A stretch of 64,000 nucleotides of DNA from Christensenellaceae bacterium Phil7 (GCA_001940845.1 MSGV01000023.1:1-64000), one strand, 5' to 3'; counted from the stretch's first letter, positions 51,038 through 61,929 are shown. Made by a program: numbers and translations. Notes: generated by a model from the sequence alone, not told the origin.

Positions 51038-52090
51038 ATGACACATCAGGTTTTTGTTGGCTCCGTGCCCATTGGCGGCGGAGCGCCTGTTTCTATTCAA
51101 TCGATGACCAATACGGATACGCGTGATGCCGGAGCTACTATTGACCAAATTCATGCGTTGGAAAATGCCGGCTGCGAAATAGTGCGTTCTTCTGTCTATG
51201 ATGAAAAGTGTGTCGAGGCAATCAAAAGGATAATACCAAATATCCATATTCCTCTTGTTGCCGATATTCATTTCGATCATAGACTTGCAATCGCTTCGAT
51301 TGAAGCCGGTATTGCAAAGGTTCGAATAAATCCGGGCAATATAGGATCAGCAGCAAAGGTTCGAGAGCTTGTGGCATGTGCCAAAGCAAATCATGTTCCG
51401 ATCAGAATTGGCGTCAATGGTGGTTCTTTGAGCAGGGATATTTTGGAAAAATATGGTGTATGCGCAGAAGGATTGGTTGAAAGTGCACTGGAACATGTAC
51501 GTATTCTCGAAAAAGAAGGCTTTCAGGATATCATTATTTCGTTAAAATCTTCGAATGTTTCGATGATGGTTAAGGCATATCGCCTTGCAGCGAAAAAGGT
51601 TGCCTATCCGCTGCACCTTGGCGTTACCGAGGCTGGCATTGGTGAGGCAGCAATGCTGAAATCCGCAGTGGGCATAGGTTCGCTTCTTCTGGATGGTATA
51701 GGCGACACGATTCGGGTTTCTATGACGGGAGATGTAATACAGGAAGTCGCTGCAGCAAAGAAAATCCTTTCCGCAGTGGGCATCCGGAGCTTTGGCGCAG
51801 AGATAATTAGCTGCCCAACCTGCGGAAGAACAAGGGTAAGTCTGCCGGATATAGTGAATAGGATAAGTGCCGCCCTGCCGGAAAATAGCAAGGCGATACG
51901 TATTGCGGTCATGGGCTGTGCCGTAAATGGCCCTGGTGAGGCAAGAGAAGCGGATATTGGCATAGCATTTGGATCGAAAAATGCAGTAATATTTAAACAC
52001 GGTGAAATCGTTTGCTCGGGAATGCTGCCGGGAATCATTGATCGATTCATAGGTGATGCTGTTGAATTGGCAAAAGCTGAAAAACTATAG
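51038..52090 (+). CDS. ispG: 4-hydroxy-3-methylbut-2-enyl diphosphate synthase
   Basis: This 350-residue 4Fe-4S enzyme of the MEP isoprenoid pathway converts MEcPP to HMBPP. It has the N-terminal motif PVSIQSMTNTDTRDAGATIDQIHALENAGCEIVR and the TIM-barrel segment VADIHFDHRLA. The iron-sulfur ligands lie in SCPTCGR and MGCAVNGPGEA. No clear ribosome binding site precedes the ATG, so translation may be coupled to the nitroreductase gene. In Clostridia dxr and rseP often precede ispG and polC; here they are absent. Confidence 0.95.
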   Translation: MTHQVFVGSVPIGGGAPVSIQSMTNTDTRDAGATIDQIHALENAGCEIVRSSVYDEKCVEAIKRIIPNIHIPLVADIHFDHRLAIASIEAGIAKVRINPGNIGSAAKVRELVACAKANHVPIRIGVNGGSLSRDILEKYGVCAEGLVESALEHVRILEKEGFQDIIISLKSSNVSMMVKAYRLAAKKVAYPLHLGVTEAGIGEAAMLKSAVGIGSLLLDGIGDTIRVSMTGDVIQEVAAAKKILSAVGIRSFGAEIISCPTCGRTRVSLPDIVNRISAALPENSKAIRIAVMGCAVNGPGEAREADIGIAFGSKNAVIFKHGEIVCSGMLPGIIDRFIGDAVELAKAEKL

Positions 52091-52160
52091 TAAAGGCTGC
52101 TATTGCTGATAGGGGCTTGCATCTTAAATTTTCGAAAGATTATGCGGGGTAATTAAACCA

Positions 52161-55100
52161 ATGGAGTATTATGAAAATTCAATAAATGCTGAAATTTGCT
52201 CCGCTGAAGGCTATGTGAAGGCGGGCATTATCGGAATAGAGGATGCAACTTTTTTGGCTTCAAAAAGCATTTTCGAAATAGATATCAGAGCGCAGCGCAT
52301 ATTGCTCCCGAACGAGATGGCGGTAATTCGTCAAGGGATAGCAGCGGCTTTGGCTGCGAAGGAAAGTGCGGTCGATATATGCTTTAATTTTGAAAACTGT
52401 GTGGAAGAGCTGGAGTCAGGCAATGGGGAGCCGGAAAAACTGCTCCGCGAGCTTTGGTGCTGCATTTCTCCACAGCTTGCCCCCATATTGCTGCGTGCAC
52501 GCTTGGAACGCCATGGAAACGAATTCGTTTTTTTTATACCGGCTCGGTTTGAAAGGGCACTGACGCAGCAAGCGGCAGCGGATTTCAGAGCATTGCTCAA
52601 TGGTTTGTATAAATGGAATGCCGCTATAAGGATAGTTCCGGATAGCAATATGCCGGATGGCTTAGATGATAATATTCAGCTTGTGCAGAGGGATTGGATG
52701 CGGCCAGCAGCTCACGCCGCAAAAAGCCGAAAGCGGAGGGAGATTCATCATATCAATCCGCAGGACATAATCTACGGTAAAGAGATAGCCAAGCCAACTC
52801 CCATGCGTATGGCCGATCTTGATGATAAATCGGGTCGGATCATGGTCATGGGCAGCATTATCAGCAAGGAAGTATTCATATCCAAGCGCGGTACGGTCGT
52901 CATAACACTATTTATAACGGATAAAACCAATACGGTTTCGGTGAAGCTCTTTCCTGATGATACCGTAAAGCAGCGCACAGTGACCCTTATTGAAGCGGCG
53001 GAGAAGGAAGGCGCTGCATTGCTTGTACGCGGAAACTACAGATTTGATACATACGCAAGGGATTACTGCGTTTTCGCGGATGATATAAACAAATATCCCA
53101 TGGAGCGGAGAATGGATACCGCTGAAGAGAAACGTGTGGAGCTGCATCTGCATACTAAGATGTCCGCCATGGATGCCACCTGCGGCGTGAGTGAGATCAT
53201 AGCGCTTGCGGCAAAGTGGGGGCATAAGGCTATCGCAATCACAGATCATGGAGTTGTACATTCCTTTCCGGAGGCGCGTAAAGCAGCAAAAAAACATGGT
53301 ATCAAGGTTATCTTTGGCTGTGAGGGCTATTTGCTGCCAGATTGCAGCTTCGTTGGTGCTGAGGGAAATTTTACTGCAATCTCGATGAATGCTATTGGAA
53401 GCGGGGTGCATGCAAGGATATTTGCATTAGCAGCTCGGCGTTTCGATACTGAAGGAAACCTTTTGGATAGCTTTGAACTGCCTGTAAATCCAGGGGTACC
53501 GGCATCGAAAGCGATAGTGGAGCTTACTGGTTATACAGCAGAGCAGATAGATGAAGCTCCAAATCTCGGTGCTGCCGTAAATGAGCTTAAGAATTTTATC
53601 GGCTGCGATGGGATAGTGATTCATTCGGAGGAGCAGCTCTGCTGCCTGCATGAGCTGTTGGGAGATTATTGTGAACTCAGCACATATTGCATCTCCACAA
53701 CAATGCTGATGCAGTATATGAGAAGAGATCTGAAAGCGGAGCAGCGTTCTATGCCGGAGATGAGCGCGGCGGATGGTGCCGATTGGACGGCTAAGCTGGC
53801 CATTGAGCTCATCGATCTATGTAAGGGGCAAAATGTCTATACGCTTCCTGTAATTGATTCTGCGGAAAAAAACATGGCTAAGCGCAAGACAAACCATATT
53901 GTTTTGCTTGCTGAAACCCAACAGGGGTTGAAAAATCTATATAAGCTTATTTCATATTCAAACCTTGACCATTTTTTCAAGACTCCGCGTATCCCGAAGA
54001 GTTTGCTGAACATTCATCGTGAAGGGATAATTATCGGTTCAGCGTGCGAGGCGGGCGAGCTCTTCCGCGCCATTGTGAATAATGAGAGCGAGGAAACCAT
54101 AGAGCGCATTGCGGAATTCTATGATTATTTGGAGATACAGCCGATAGCGAACAATGCTTTCCTAGTGCGTGAAGGTCTGGCAAAGGATGATGAAGCATTG
54201 CGTGATTTTAACAGAAGGATCACTGCGCTGGGAGAAAAGCTGGGGAAGCCGGTGATTGCGACGGGAGATGTACATTTCATCGAGCCGGAGGATTCCATAT
54301 TCCGTGCCGTGCTAATGTCCAGTATGGGATTTAAAGATGCTGCTATACAGCCCCCGCTCTATTTCAGAACTACAGATGATATGCTTTCGGAGTTTGAATA
54401 TCTGGGGATGGATAAGGCAAAGGAGATAGTTATCGATAATCCGGGCTTAATTGCAGATCGATGCGAGCAGCTTCGCCCATTCCTGGATGATAAGCAGACG
54501 TATTCGCCTGAATTACCGGGAGCCGCAGAGGAGCTTCAGAGTATGGCGCTGAATAAAGCCCATGAGCTGTATGGGGATCCATTGCCGGAAATAGTCCAAA
54601 AACGTCTCGATAAGGAATTAAATTCAATAATTGGAAATGGATATTCCTCTCTATATATGGTTGCACAGAAGCTTGTGTATAAATCCAACAGTGATGGTTA
54701 TCTTGTCGGTTCGAGAGGCTCGGTTGGCTCTTCGTTTGTAGCGCATATGGCCGGGATAACGGAGGTCAATTCCCTTCCCGCACATTATCGCTGCCCCAAT
54801 TGCAAATACAGCGAATTCCCGCAGGTTGGCGATAGCTCCAGATGTGGAATGGATCTTCCGCAAAAGGCTTGCCCCGTATGTGGAACGCAATTATCTCGTG
54901 ATGGCTATGAGATACCTTTTGAGACCTTTCTTGGATTCAAGGGGGATAAAACACCGGATATCGATTTGAACTTCTCGGGTGAATATCAGCCGGTCGCTCA
55001 TAAATTCACAGAGGTGATGTTTGGAGAGGGTCATGCATTCCGTGCAGGAACCATATCGGGAGTAAAGGATAAGACCGCCTATGGATACGTACAGCATTAT

Positions 55101-56375
55101 TGTCAGGAGAATGGAATCACCATATCCGAAGCTGAAAAAAACAGGCTGGTTGCAGGATGTGTTGGCACCCGTAAGACGACGGGGCAGCATCCAGGCGGTA
55201 TCGTAATCGTTCCGGAGGATCTGGAGATCTTCGATTTCTGTCCCGTACAGCATCCGGCAGAAAAGGTGGATGCAGAAAGTATAACGACGCATTTTGATTT
55301 CCATGCGCTTGATGATAAATTGGTCAAGCTGGATATATTGGGGCATGATGATCCTACGACGCTCAGAATGCTTCAGGATGTAACGGGCATAGACCCAAAG
55401 ACCATTCCGCTTTCGGATGAGGCTACCATGTCCATTTTCAAGAGTGATGAGGTGCTGGAAATATCGCTCAAGGAGCTTGGCTGTGACGTTGGAAGCCTTG
55501 GGATTCCTGAATTCGGTACAGGTTTTGTGCGCGGGATGCTGATGGATACCAGACCGACCACCATGGAGGAGCTTGTTCGAATAGCGGGGTTATCCCACGG
55601 AACGAATGTTTGGCTTGGGAACGCGCAGGATCTTGTGCGGGAAGGCGTGGCTAATCTGATGAGCGTTATATGTACGCGTGATGATATTATGAATTACCTA
55701 ATAGCTCATGGCGGGGAACCGTCCCTGTCCTTCAAAACGATGGAAAGCGTCCGAAAGGGTAGGGGTCTTACCCCGGAGATGGAAGAGGCCATGCGTAGGA
55801 ATGATATCCCTCAGTGGTACATCGACAGTTGTAAAAAAATTAAATATATGTTTCCGCGTGCTCATGCTGCGGCATATGTTATGATGAGCTTTCGAGTAGC
55901 GTACTATAAGGTACATTTTCCGCTCGCATTCTATTCCGTATACTTCACTGTGCGCGCTGATAAATTTGATATCGAGCAATGCATGGGCGGCGCAGATGCC
56001 GTGCTCGCAAGGATCAAAGAAATGAAGGCGAAGGATAAGCTGGAAACGAGCGATGAGGATCAGCTCATAATCTTAGAAATAGTGTATGAAATGAATCTTC
56101 GCGGGATAGAATTCCTGCCCGTGGATATCTATAAATCTAAGGCAACCAGATTTATCATTGAGGATGGTAAGATTCGCCCTCCGTTCAATGCGATCGCCGG
56201 GCTCGGTGCTAATGCAGCCCAGTATATCGAACAGGGTGCACAAGGAGTAAAGTTTATTTCACGGGAGGATTTCGTGACCAGAACCCGCGCAAACACATCC
56301 ATTGTTGAGAAACTGGAACGACTTGGATGCCTTGATGAACTGCCGGACAGCAATCAAGTTTCAATGTTTATCTGA
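52161..56375 (+). CDS. polC: PolC-type DNA polymerase III alpha subunit with degenerate exonuclease domain
   Basis: This 1404-residue replicative polymerase of low-GC Gram-positive bacteria has an N-terminal domain, then an OB-fold (about 215-310). A PHP domain (VELHLHTKMSAMDATCGVSE at 327, ITDHGVVHSFPEA, and GDVHFIEPED) is split by the embedded exonuclease domain at about 403-553. The C-terminal polymerase core includes the four-Cys zinc site (CPNCKYSEF, CGMDLPQKACPVC), GSRGSVGSSFVAHMAGITEVNSLPAHY and the catalytic PDIDLNFSGEYQ. The exonuclease motif FDVETTG is replaced by I-S-M-N-A-I-G (Asp to Ser408, Glu to Asn410). The second acidic site reads Leu493, and the His of the third motif appears to be Ala536. 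Proofreading is probably lost. Confidence 0.95.
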   Translation: MEYYENSINAEICSAEGYVKAGIIGIEDATFLASKSIFEIDIRAQRILLPNEMAVIRQGIAAALAAKESAVDICFNFENCVEELESGNGEPEKLLRELWCCISPQLAPILLRARLERHGNEFVFFIPARFERALTQQAAADFRALLNGLYKWNAAIRIVPDSNMPDGLDDNIQLVQRDWMRPAAHAAKSRKRREIHHINPQDIIYGKEIAKPTPMRMADLDDKSGRIMVMGSIISKEVFISKRGTVVITLFITDKTNTVSVKLFPDDTVKQRTVTLIEAAEKEGAALLVRGNYRFDTYARDYCVFADDINKYPMERRMDTAEEKRVELHLHTKMSAMDATCGVSEIIALAAKWGHKAIAITDHGVVHSFPEARKAAKKHGIKVIFGCEGYLLPDCSFVGAEGNFTAISMNAIGSGVHARIFALAARRFDTEGNLLDSFELPVNPGVPASKAIVELTGYTAEQIDEAPNLGAAVNELKNFIGCDGIVIHSEEQLCCLHELLGDYCELSTYCISTTMLMQYMRRDLKAEQRSMPEMSAADGADWTAKLAIELIDLCKGQNVYTLPVIDSAEKNMAKRKTNHIVLLAETQQGLKNLYKLISYSNLDHFFKTPRIPKSLLNIHREGIIIGSACEAGELFRAIVNNESEETIERIAEFYDYLEIQPIANNAFLVREGLAKDDEALRDFNRRITALGEKLGKPVIATGDVHFIEPEDSIFRAVLMSSMGFKDAAIQPPLYFRTTDDMLSEFEYLGMDKAKEIVIDNPGLIADRCEQLRPFLDDKQTYSPELPGAAEELQSMALNKAHELYGDPLPEIVQKRLDKELNSIIGNGYSSLYMVAQKLVYKSNSDGYLVGSRGSVGSSFVAHMAGITEVNSLPAHYRCPNCKYSEFPQVGDSSRCGMDLPQKACPVCGTQLSRDGYEIPFETFLGFKGDKTPDIDLNFSGEYQPVAHKFTEVMFGEGHAFRAGTISGVKDKTAYGYVQHYCQENGITISEAEKNRLVAGCVGTRKTTGQHPGGIVIVPEDLEIFDFCPVQHPAEKVDAESITTHFDFHALDDKLVKLDILGHDDPTTLRMLQDVTGIDPKTIPLSDEATMSIFKSDEVLEISLKELGCDVGSLGIPEFGTGFVRGMLMDTRPTTMEELVRIAGLSHGTNVWLGNAQDLVREGVANLMSVICTRDDIMNYLIAHGGEPSLSFKTMESVRKGRGLTPEMEEAMRRNDIPQWYIDSCKKIKYMFPRAHAAAYVMMSFRVAYYKVHFPLAFYSVYFTVRADKFDIEQCMGGADAVLARIKEMKAKDKLETSDEDQLIILEIVYEMNLRGIEFLPVDIYKSKATRFIIEDGKIRPPFNAIAGLGANAAQYIEQGAQGVKFISREDFVTRTRANTSIVEKLERLGCLDELPDSNQVSMFI

Positions 56376-56443
56376 AAACTGATGAATGTGCCGAAGAATT
56401 TGGGAAAAACTGATATATAGGTGCATCTTACACGAAATTGCTA

Positions 56444-56472
56444 TTGCAATGGTGAATATAATGTGCTATACT
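56444..56472 (+). promoter_or_regulatory. Promoter of the rimP-nusA-infB operon
   Basis: TTGCAA (56444-56449) and TATACT (56467-56472) are 17 bp apart, about 160 bp upstream of rimP. Confidence 0.8.
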
Positions 56473-56506
56473 GGTAATGTAGTATTGTGATGATTGGTTT
56501 TGCTTG

Positions 56507-56529
56507 AAGAGTGGGTGCGGCCCGCTCTT
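56507..56529 (+). promoter_or_regulatory. rimP leader hairpin
   Basis: AAGAGTGGG pairs with CCCGCTCTT (one G-T pair) and is followed by TAATTTT. A hairpin of this AGAGTGGG type precedes rimP in many Gram-positive bacteria and is thought to act as an attenuator of the nusA operon. Confidence 0.7.
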
Positions 56530-56630
56530 TAATTTTGAAAATCCTGAAGCCATTGAATATACGCGATTTGGTCTCGCATTCCCTGTGCTGAGGATGTGAT
56601 CGCCTTGTAATTTGGAATTGGAGGTTTGGT

Positions 56631-57083
56631 TTGAAGCTAACGGATAAGGTATTTGAGCTTGTTGAGCCGACTGTGAATTCGCTCGGCTATGAGCTCTATG
56701 AAGTTGAATATCAAAAGGAATTTGATAATTGGGTGCTGACCCTTTATATAGACAGCCCTAAGGGGGTATCGTTGGATGATTGTGAGATTGTCAGCAACGC
56801 CGTGGATCCGATATTGGACGAGGCCGATCCTATAGAGCAGGCTTACTATCTATCAGTAAGTTCATTGGGCATAGATAGACCGCTTAAGATAGATAAGGAT
56901 TTTGCCAGAAATTTGGGAAAGATGATCGATATTAAGCTTTATGCGGCAATGAACGGAAAAAAGGAACTCACAGGTACATTGACGGAATACGATAAGGATA
57001 CCTTCACCATAGAAACCAAACTTGGGAATATCACTATTGAGCGCAAAAAGGCGGCACTGGTTCGCCCTCACATAGATTTTTAA
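56631..57083 (+). CDS. rimP: Ribosome maturation factor RimP
   Basis: This 150-residue protein needed for 30S subunit maturation has the RimP N-terminal fold (KVFELVEPTVNSLGYELYEVEYQKEFDNWVLTLYID) and a C-terminal SH3-like barrel. The internal signature VSSLGIDRPLK is conserved. The start is a TTG at 56631 with GGAGG upstream; no ATG fits. nusA follows after 24 bp, the usual order. Confidence 0.94.
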   Translation: MKLTDKVFELVEPTVNSLGYELYEVEYQKEFDNWVLTLYIDSPKGVSLDDCEIVSNAVDPILDEADPIEQAYYLSVSSLGIDRPLKIDKDFARNLGKMIDIKLYAAMNGKKELTGTLTEYDKDTFTIETKLGNITIERKKAALVRPHIDF

Positions 57084-57107
57084 AGCCGAAAGGAATGATT
57101 GAATATA

Positions 57108-58256
57108 ATGAATAATGAAGAATTGGTGTCTGCCATAAAGGCTATAAGCAAAGAACGCGGAATATCGCTTGATATACTTGTTGATGCGCTTGAATCCGCC
57201 CTTGTTAGTGCATATAAGAAGAATGCGGAACGACCTGCTGCCGGCGATAGCATCAGGAGAAATGCAGCGAACTGCAAGGCTCGTGCAAGCCTCGATATGC
57301 AGACGGGAAAGATAGAAATATGGGTCTCTAAGACTGTGGTTGAGGAAGTTGAGGATGAGTATTCTCAGATATCCATCGATAGGGCAAGGATGATCAATCC
57401 TTTGCTCGAGCTTGGGGATGTTGTCGAGGAAGAGGCGGATACCAGGAATTTCGGCAGAATTGCTGCTCAGACGGCAAAGGGAGTTATTACTCAAAGAATT
57501 CGAGAGGCCGAACGCGGAGCAATTTTTGAAGAGTATCAGGAAAAGGAATATGAGGTTCTTACTGCAATAGTGCAGCGCATAGATAAGAATAGCGGTATTT
57601 ATGTTGAAATAGGCAAGATTGCGGGACTTATACCGTTCAGCGAAAGCATCCCGGGCGAGAGTTATGCAGCAGGGGATAGGCTCAAAGTATATGTATTGAA
57701 AGTGCAGAAGGATAATAAGGGACCGCAGATAATTGTTTCAAGAACTCATCCCGGCCTTGTAAAAAGGTTGTTTGAGCTTGAAATACCTGAAATACAAACA
57801 GGCATTGTTCAGGTTCGATCCATAGCGAGGGAAGCCGGACAGCGCACAAAAATTGCTGTTTCCAGTGCCGATTCGATGATAGATGCCGTTGGTGCCTGCG
57901 TTGGACAGCGCGGTGCAAGGGTCGAACGAATCGTTGATGAGCTGCATAACGAGAAAATGGATATCATTGAATGGGATCCGGACATTGCAGTTTATATTGC
58001 GAAAGCTTTGGGTCCTGCCAAGGTTTTGATGGTTTATATAAATGAGGCCGAAAAGGCAGCAAAGGTCGTTGTTCCAGATAGCCAGCTTTCACTTGCTATC
58101 GGAAAAGAGGGTCAAAATGCAAGGCTTGCTGCTAAGCTTACCGGATGGAAGATAGATATCAAATCTCAATCACAGGCGGAAGCGGATATGGAACTGAACT
58201 ACGATAATGCAGGCGAAACCGATTTTGAAGCGAATAACGGATTGCCCGAGGAATGA
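57108..58256 (+). CDS. nusA: Transcription termination/antitermination factor NusA
   Basis: This 382-residue RNA polymerase-binding factor has an N-terminal domain (NEELVSAIKAISKERGISLDILVDALESALVSAYKKN), an S1 domain (EYEVLTAIVQRIDKNSGIYVEIGKIAGLIP) and two KH domains (AVGACVGQRGARVERIVDEL; LAIGKEGQNARLAAKLTGWKIDI). It is the short Gram-positive form without C-terminal acidic repeats. ATG 57108 was chosen because it matches the family N-terminus; an upstream TTG at 57099 is closer to the AAAGGA site and remains possible. Confidence 0.95.
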   Translation: MNNEELVSAIKAISKERGISLDILVDALESALVSAYKKNAERPAAGDSIRRNAANCKARASLDMQTGKIEIWVSKTVVEEVEDEYSQISIDRARMINPLLELGDVVEEEADTRNFGRIAAQTAKGVITQRIREAERGAIFEEYQEKEYEVLTAIVQRIDKNSGIYVEIGKIAGLIPFSESIPGESYAAGDRLKVYVLKVQKDNKGPQIIVSRTHPGLVKRLFELEIPEIQTGIVQVRSIAREAGQRTKIAVSSADSMIDAVGACVGQRGARVERIVDELHNEKMDIIEWDPDIAVYIAKALGPAKVLMVYINEAEKAAKVVVPDSQLSLAIGKEGQNARLAAKLTGWKIDIKSQSQAEADMELNYDNAGETDFEANNGLPEE

Positions 58257-58296
58257 TCGATCAGCGGAATTCACAGCTAGAAATGGAGGTATGGCA

Positions 58297-58584
58297 ATGC
58301 AGAAGAAAATACCTATGCGTATGTGCGTTGGCTGCCGTGAAATGAAACCTAAAAGGGAGCTTGTGCGCATAGTTTGCACCAAGCTGCCGGATGAGAAATA
58401 CAGCATATACGTTGATCCGACGGGAAGAGCTTCCGGAAGAGGCGCTTATATTTGTCAGAGGAGTGAATGCCTTGAACGTGCAAAAAAAATACGCGCACTT
58501 GAAAGAGCCTTTTCCACAAAGATCGATGATTCAGTATTCGAAAGCCTGGATGCTGCGATCAAAGATCGGGATTTTGAAGATTAG
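58297..58584 (+). CDS. rnpM: RNase P modulator RnpM (YlxR)
   Basis: This 95-residue protein has the YlxR signature MRMCVGCREMKPKRELVRIV, then DPTGRASGRGAYIC. The family binds RNase P RNA and lowers its activity. The start follows GGAGG at proper spacing; an ATG two codons earlier is too close. It sits between nusA and the L7Ae-like gene as usual. Confidence 0.93.
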   Translation: MQKKIPMRMCVGCREMKPKRELVRIVCTKLPDEKYSIYVDPTGRASGRGAYICQRSECLERAKKIRALERAFSTKIDDSVFESLDAAIKDRDFED

Positions 58585-58602
58585 ATCAAGAGGGATCAAG
58601 CT

Positions 58603-58920
58603 ATGATGAATACCGATGCCGCGCTGCGAAGCGCAGTGGGCTTTGCAATGAAAGCGGGCAGGCTTGCCACGGGTGATTTTGCTGCGGATAAAGCATTCAA
58701 GAGCGGAAAAGCCAAGCTTATTGTGCTCGATAGCGAAATCTCAGATAATGCGAAGACGCGTTGGCAGAATGCATGCAGAGTAAGGAATATTCCCATAATC
58801 CAGCTGCCGGATATGGGAAGTGCGATTGGTAAGGCGGAAAGAATGGTTGCCGCAGTCACGGATGGGGGCTTTGCGGAAATGATTTTGAAAAAAGCGGTGC
58901 AGGAAAATGAACTTGAATGA
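58603..58920 (+). CDS. L7Ae/L30e-type RNA-binding protein (YlxQ)
   Basis: This 105-residue protein has the L7Ae fold pattern: AVGFAMKAGRLATGDFAADKAFKSGKAKLIVLDSEIS, followed by NAKTRWQNACRVRNIPIIQL. Such proteins recognise kink-turns in RNA. The gene is a constant member of the nusA-infB operon. GAGGG precedes the ATG. Confidence 0.92.
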   Translation: MMNTDAALRSAVGFAMKAGRLATGDFAADKAFKSGKAKLIVLDSEISDNAKTRWQNACRVRNIPIIQLPDMGSAIGKAERMVAAVTDGGFAEMILKKAVQENELE

Positions 58921-59008
58921 TGTTAATTTATTCTTCAAGTATTAAATAGCAGCGAAGGATTATGTGCCCCGCAAAGTCAGCTGCGGTTCGATGAAAGGTG
59001 GATAGAGT

Positions 59009-61918
59009 ATGAAAAAAGCCGAAATGATAAAGAAAACTGAGCAGATTGAAAAATCAGCGAGGGCAATGCTTGAAAGCATCAATGAACTCAGCACGAATGT
59101 CAGCTCTTCATTGCAGGCGGCAAAGAGGCTTGAAAGCCGTTTGCTGGAGAAGGAGCGTTCGGAAAGAGAAGAGGAGAATAAGCGCAAGCAAGAGGAAAGG
59201 CTTCGCGAATACTTGGAGGCCGACACACATTCCGATGTTTACGTGAGCGATGCTGCCGAACAGACCGAATTAGAGCAGCATGCGATAAAGCCTCAGGAAA
59301 GCATTGAAATTGAAGATGTTAAGAGCTCCGAGCCTTCAACGGCGGAACCCATCACGGATGTGAAGCCGCAGACTGCCCCGAACATAACACGGGACGAAGC
59401 CTTGCAGAATCCATTAGAGGAAGTAAAACAGGAACAGCTTGAGGCGACAGGGGATTCAAAGACCGATACTGAGCCTGAAGCACCTGAAAACATTGCAGCA
59501 GATGCTGATAAACCCATAGAAAGTGAACGGAAAACAACAGAGAACGTGACAGAAGAGAAAAAAGATAGCAGAAGAAATGATCAGAATGTCAGGAATCAGA
59601 CGAGCGATCGCTCCAGGCGTGATGATCGAGCTGAGCGCGTAGAAAGAGGCCGCACAAGTAATAATAGCGGAGCCCAGCGTGAAGGCACAAAAAGCGGCAG
59701 GCAGGGAGGAGAGCGCGCGGGCGGCAGCTCTTTTGACAGAAGACAGCCTGGCGATCGTGGAACCCGCAATGATGAACGCTCTCCCCGCACCGATAACAGA
59801 GGCCCGCGCACGGATGGAAGGACGGATGGCCGTACTGACCGTCGCCCGGGCGGAGAGCGCCAACAGCGTACAGGTGATTCAGCAGGTAAGGATGCTGCTG
59901 CCAACAGACCCAGAAGCCAGACGGCTCGCCCTCAGCAGGGAAGCAGACGTCCGAACGAGACTCCGATTGTGGCGAAGGAGGCCAGAACTCCGGATAAGGG
60001 CAGCTATGTGCGCACCTTTGATAATGAAAAGAAAACCAAGAATAAAAAGACCATCATGAAGGAGACCGCGCCTTCGGCACGCGGTTGGGAGGATGATGGA
60101 CAGGGCTACGGCAGCCGCAAGCGCAAGCAGCAGAAGCAGCAGGAGCAGCGCCGCCCCGAACCCGTTGTTATCGAAAAGGCAATAATAACGACCGAAACCA
60201 TTTCGGTGCGAGACTTTTCCGAAAAGATTGGCAAGCCCGCAGCCGAGATCATAAAGAAGCTTTTCTTAATGGGAATCGTTGCAAATATCAATCAGGATAT
60301 CGATTTTGATACCTGTGAGCTGGTTGCAATGGATTATAATATCGAGCTAGAACATCAGGTTGCAAAAACGCTGGAAGAGACGATGCAGGAATCCGCAGAC
60401 GAAGCGGATATCGAGGAAAATCTTGTCGAAAGACCTCCTGTGGTAACGATTATGGGCCATGTCGATCACGGTAAGACCTCGCTGCTTGATGCGATCCGTG
60501 ATAGTGCGATAACCGAGGGAGAGGCCGGAGGTATAACTCAGCATATTGGCGCATATACGGTGAACTGTAATGGCAGAACCATAACCTTTATCGATACGCC
60601 GGGTCATGCCGCGTTTACGTCGATGCGTGCAAGGGGTGCACAGGTAACGGATGTCGTTATTCTGGTTGTTGCAGCTGATGATGGGATCATGCCTCAGACC
60701 ATAGAGGCGATAAATCATGCTAAGGCAGCAGAGGTTCCGATTGTAGTGGCAATCAATAAGATCGATAAGCCTGAAGCAAATCCGGAGAGAATAAAGCAGC
60801 AACTGACCGAATACGGGCTTGTATGCGATGATTGGGGCGGAGATACCTTCTGTGTTCCGATTTCAGCTAAGAAACGAATCAACCTAGATAAGCTCCTCGA
60901 AACCGTGCTCTTCCAGGCAGATATGCTTGAATTGCGTGCCAACCCGAATCGCAATGCAAAGGGCACAATCATTGAAGCTAAGCTTGATAAAGGACGCGGA
61001 CCGATCGCAACGGTGCTGGTTCAGAATGGTACACTGAAGGTTGGAGATCCGATCGTTGCCGGCGTTGCTTACGGTAAGGTTCGCGCAATGATGGATGATA
61101 AGGGCAAGGTCGTTAAAACGGCAGGGCCAAGCCAGCCCGTAGAGGTGCTCGGCTTCAACGAGGTTCCGTCAGCAGGCGATACCATGAATGTTGCCGATAT
61201 TTCCAGGAAGGTCGCCGAGGAGCGTAGGGATAGGATAAAGGCGGAGCAGCTTAAGAGCATGTCCAAGGTCAGCTTGGAGGATCTGTTCAGCCATATTGCC
61301 GAAGGCGAGATCAAGACGCTCGGCATAGTTGTTAAAGCGGATGTTCATGGCTCGGTAGAGGCCGTCAAGCAGGCGCTTGAAAAGCTATCAAATGAAGAGG
61401 TGCGTGTCAGGGTAATTCATGGCGGTGTTGGCGCTATATCCGAATCGGATGTAATGTTTGCATCGGCATCCAATGCGATAGTCATCGGTTTCAATGTTCG
61501 TCCGGACAGCGGCGCAAGGGCGCTGGCAGCTCAGGAAAAGGTCGATGTTCGTACCTACAGGATAATCTATCAGGCGATAGAGGATGTTGAAAATGCTATG
61601 AAGGGCATGTTTAAGCCCGTATATCAGGAAGTGCATCTTGGCACAATAAGCGTAAGGAATACCTTCAAGGTCAGCGGCATTGGTACCATTGCAGGTGCTT
61701 ATGTTCAAGAAGGAAAGGTGCAGCGCAATGCACTCGTGCGTGTGGTTCGTGATGGTATCGTAATTCACGAAGGGCAGATCGCATCTCTGCGCAGATTCAA
61801 GGATGATGTCAAAGAGGTTGCTGCCGGATATGAATGCGGTATCGGCATAGAGAACTTCAATGATATACATGAGGGCGATGCTATTGAGGCCTATATCATG
61901 GAGCAGGTTCAACGCTGA
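59009..61918 (+). CDS. infB: Translation initiation factor IF-2
   Basis: This 969-residue GTPase places initiator tRNA on the ribosome. Its N-terminal 380 residues are low-complexity, first acidic/coiled coil and then Arg/Asp/Gly-rich, a variable region in IF-2. A conserved IF2_N module ([27 protein letters not shown]) follows. The G domain has [21 protein letters not shown] and NKIDKP. The C-terminal domains II-IV end with [23 protein letters not shown]. It is longer than the Bacillus form because of the extended N-terminus. Confidence 0.95.
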   Translation: MKKAEMIKKTEQIEKSARAMLESINELSTNVSSSLQAAKRLESRLLEKERSEREEENKRKQEERLREYLEADTHSDVYVSDAAEQTELEQHAIKPQESIEIEDVKSSEPSTAEPITDVKPQTAPNITRDEALQNPLEEVKQEQLEATGDSKTDTEPEAPENIAADADKPIESERKTTENVTEEKKDSRRNDQNVRNQTSDRSRRDDRAERVERGRTSNNSGAQREGTKSGRQGGERAGGSSFDRRQPGDRGTRNDERSPRTDNRGPRTDGRTDGRTDRRPGGERQQRTGDSAGKDAAANRPRSQTARPQQGSRRPNETPIVAKEARTPDKGSYVRTFDNEKKTKNKKTIMKETAPSARGWEDDGQGYGSRKRKQQKQQEQRRPEPVVIEKAIITTETISVRDFSEKIGKPAAEIIKKLFLMGIVANINQDIDFDTCELVAMDYNIELEHQVAKTLEETMQESADEADIEENLVERPPVVTIMGHVDHGKTSLLDAIRDSAITEGEAGGITQHIGAYTVNCNGRTITFIDTPGHAAFTSMRARGAQVTDVVILVVAADDGIMPQTIEAINHAKAAEVPIVVAINKIDKPEANPERIKQQLTEYGLVCDDWGGDTFCVPISAKKRINLDKLLETVLFQADMLELRANPNRNAKGTIIEAKLDKGRGPIATVLVQNGTLKVGDPIVAGVAYGKVRAMMDDKGKVVKTAGPSQPVEVLGFNEVPSAGDTMNVADISRKVAEERRDRIKAEQLKSMSKVSLEDLFSHIAEGEIKTLGIVVKADVHGSVEAVKQALEKLSNEEVRVRVIHGGVGAISESDVMFASASNAIVIGFNVRPDSGARALAAQEKVDVRTYRIIYQAIEDVENAMKGMFKPVYQEVHLGTISVRNTFKVSGIGTIAGAYVQEGKVQRNALVRVVRDGIVIHEGQIASLRRFKDDVKEVAAGYECGIGIENFNDIHEGDAIEAYIMEQVQR

Positions 61919-61929
61919 AAAATGAATAT

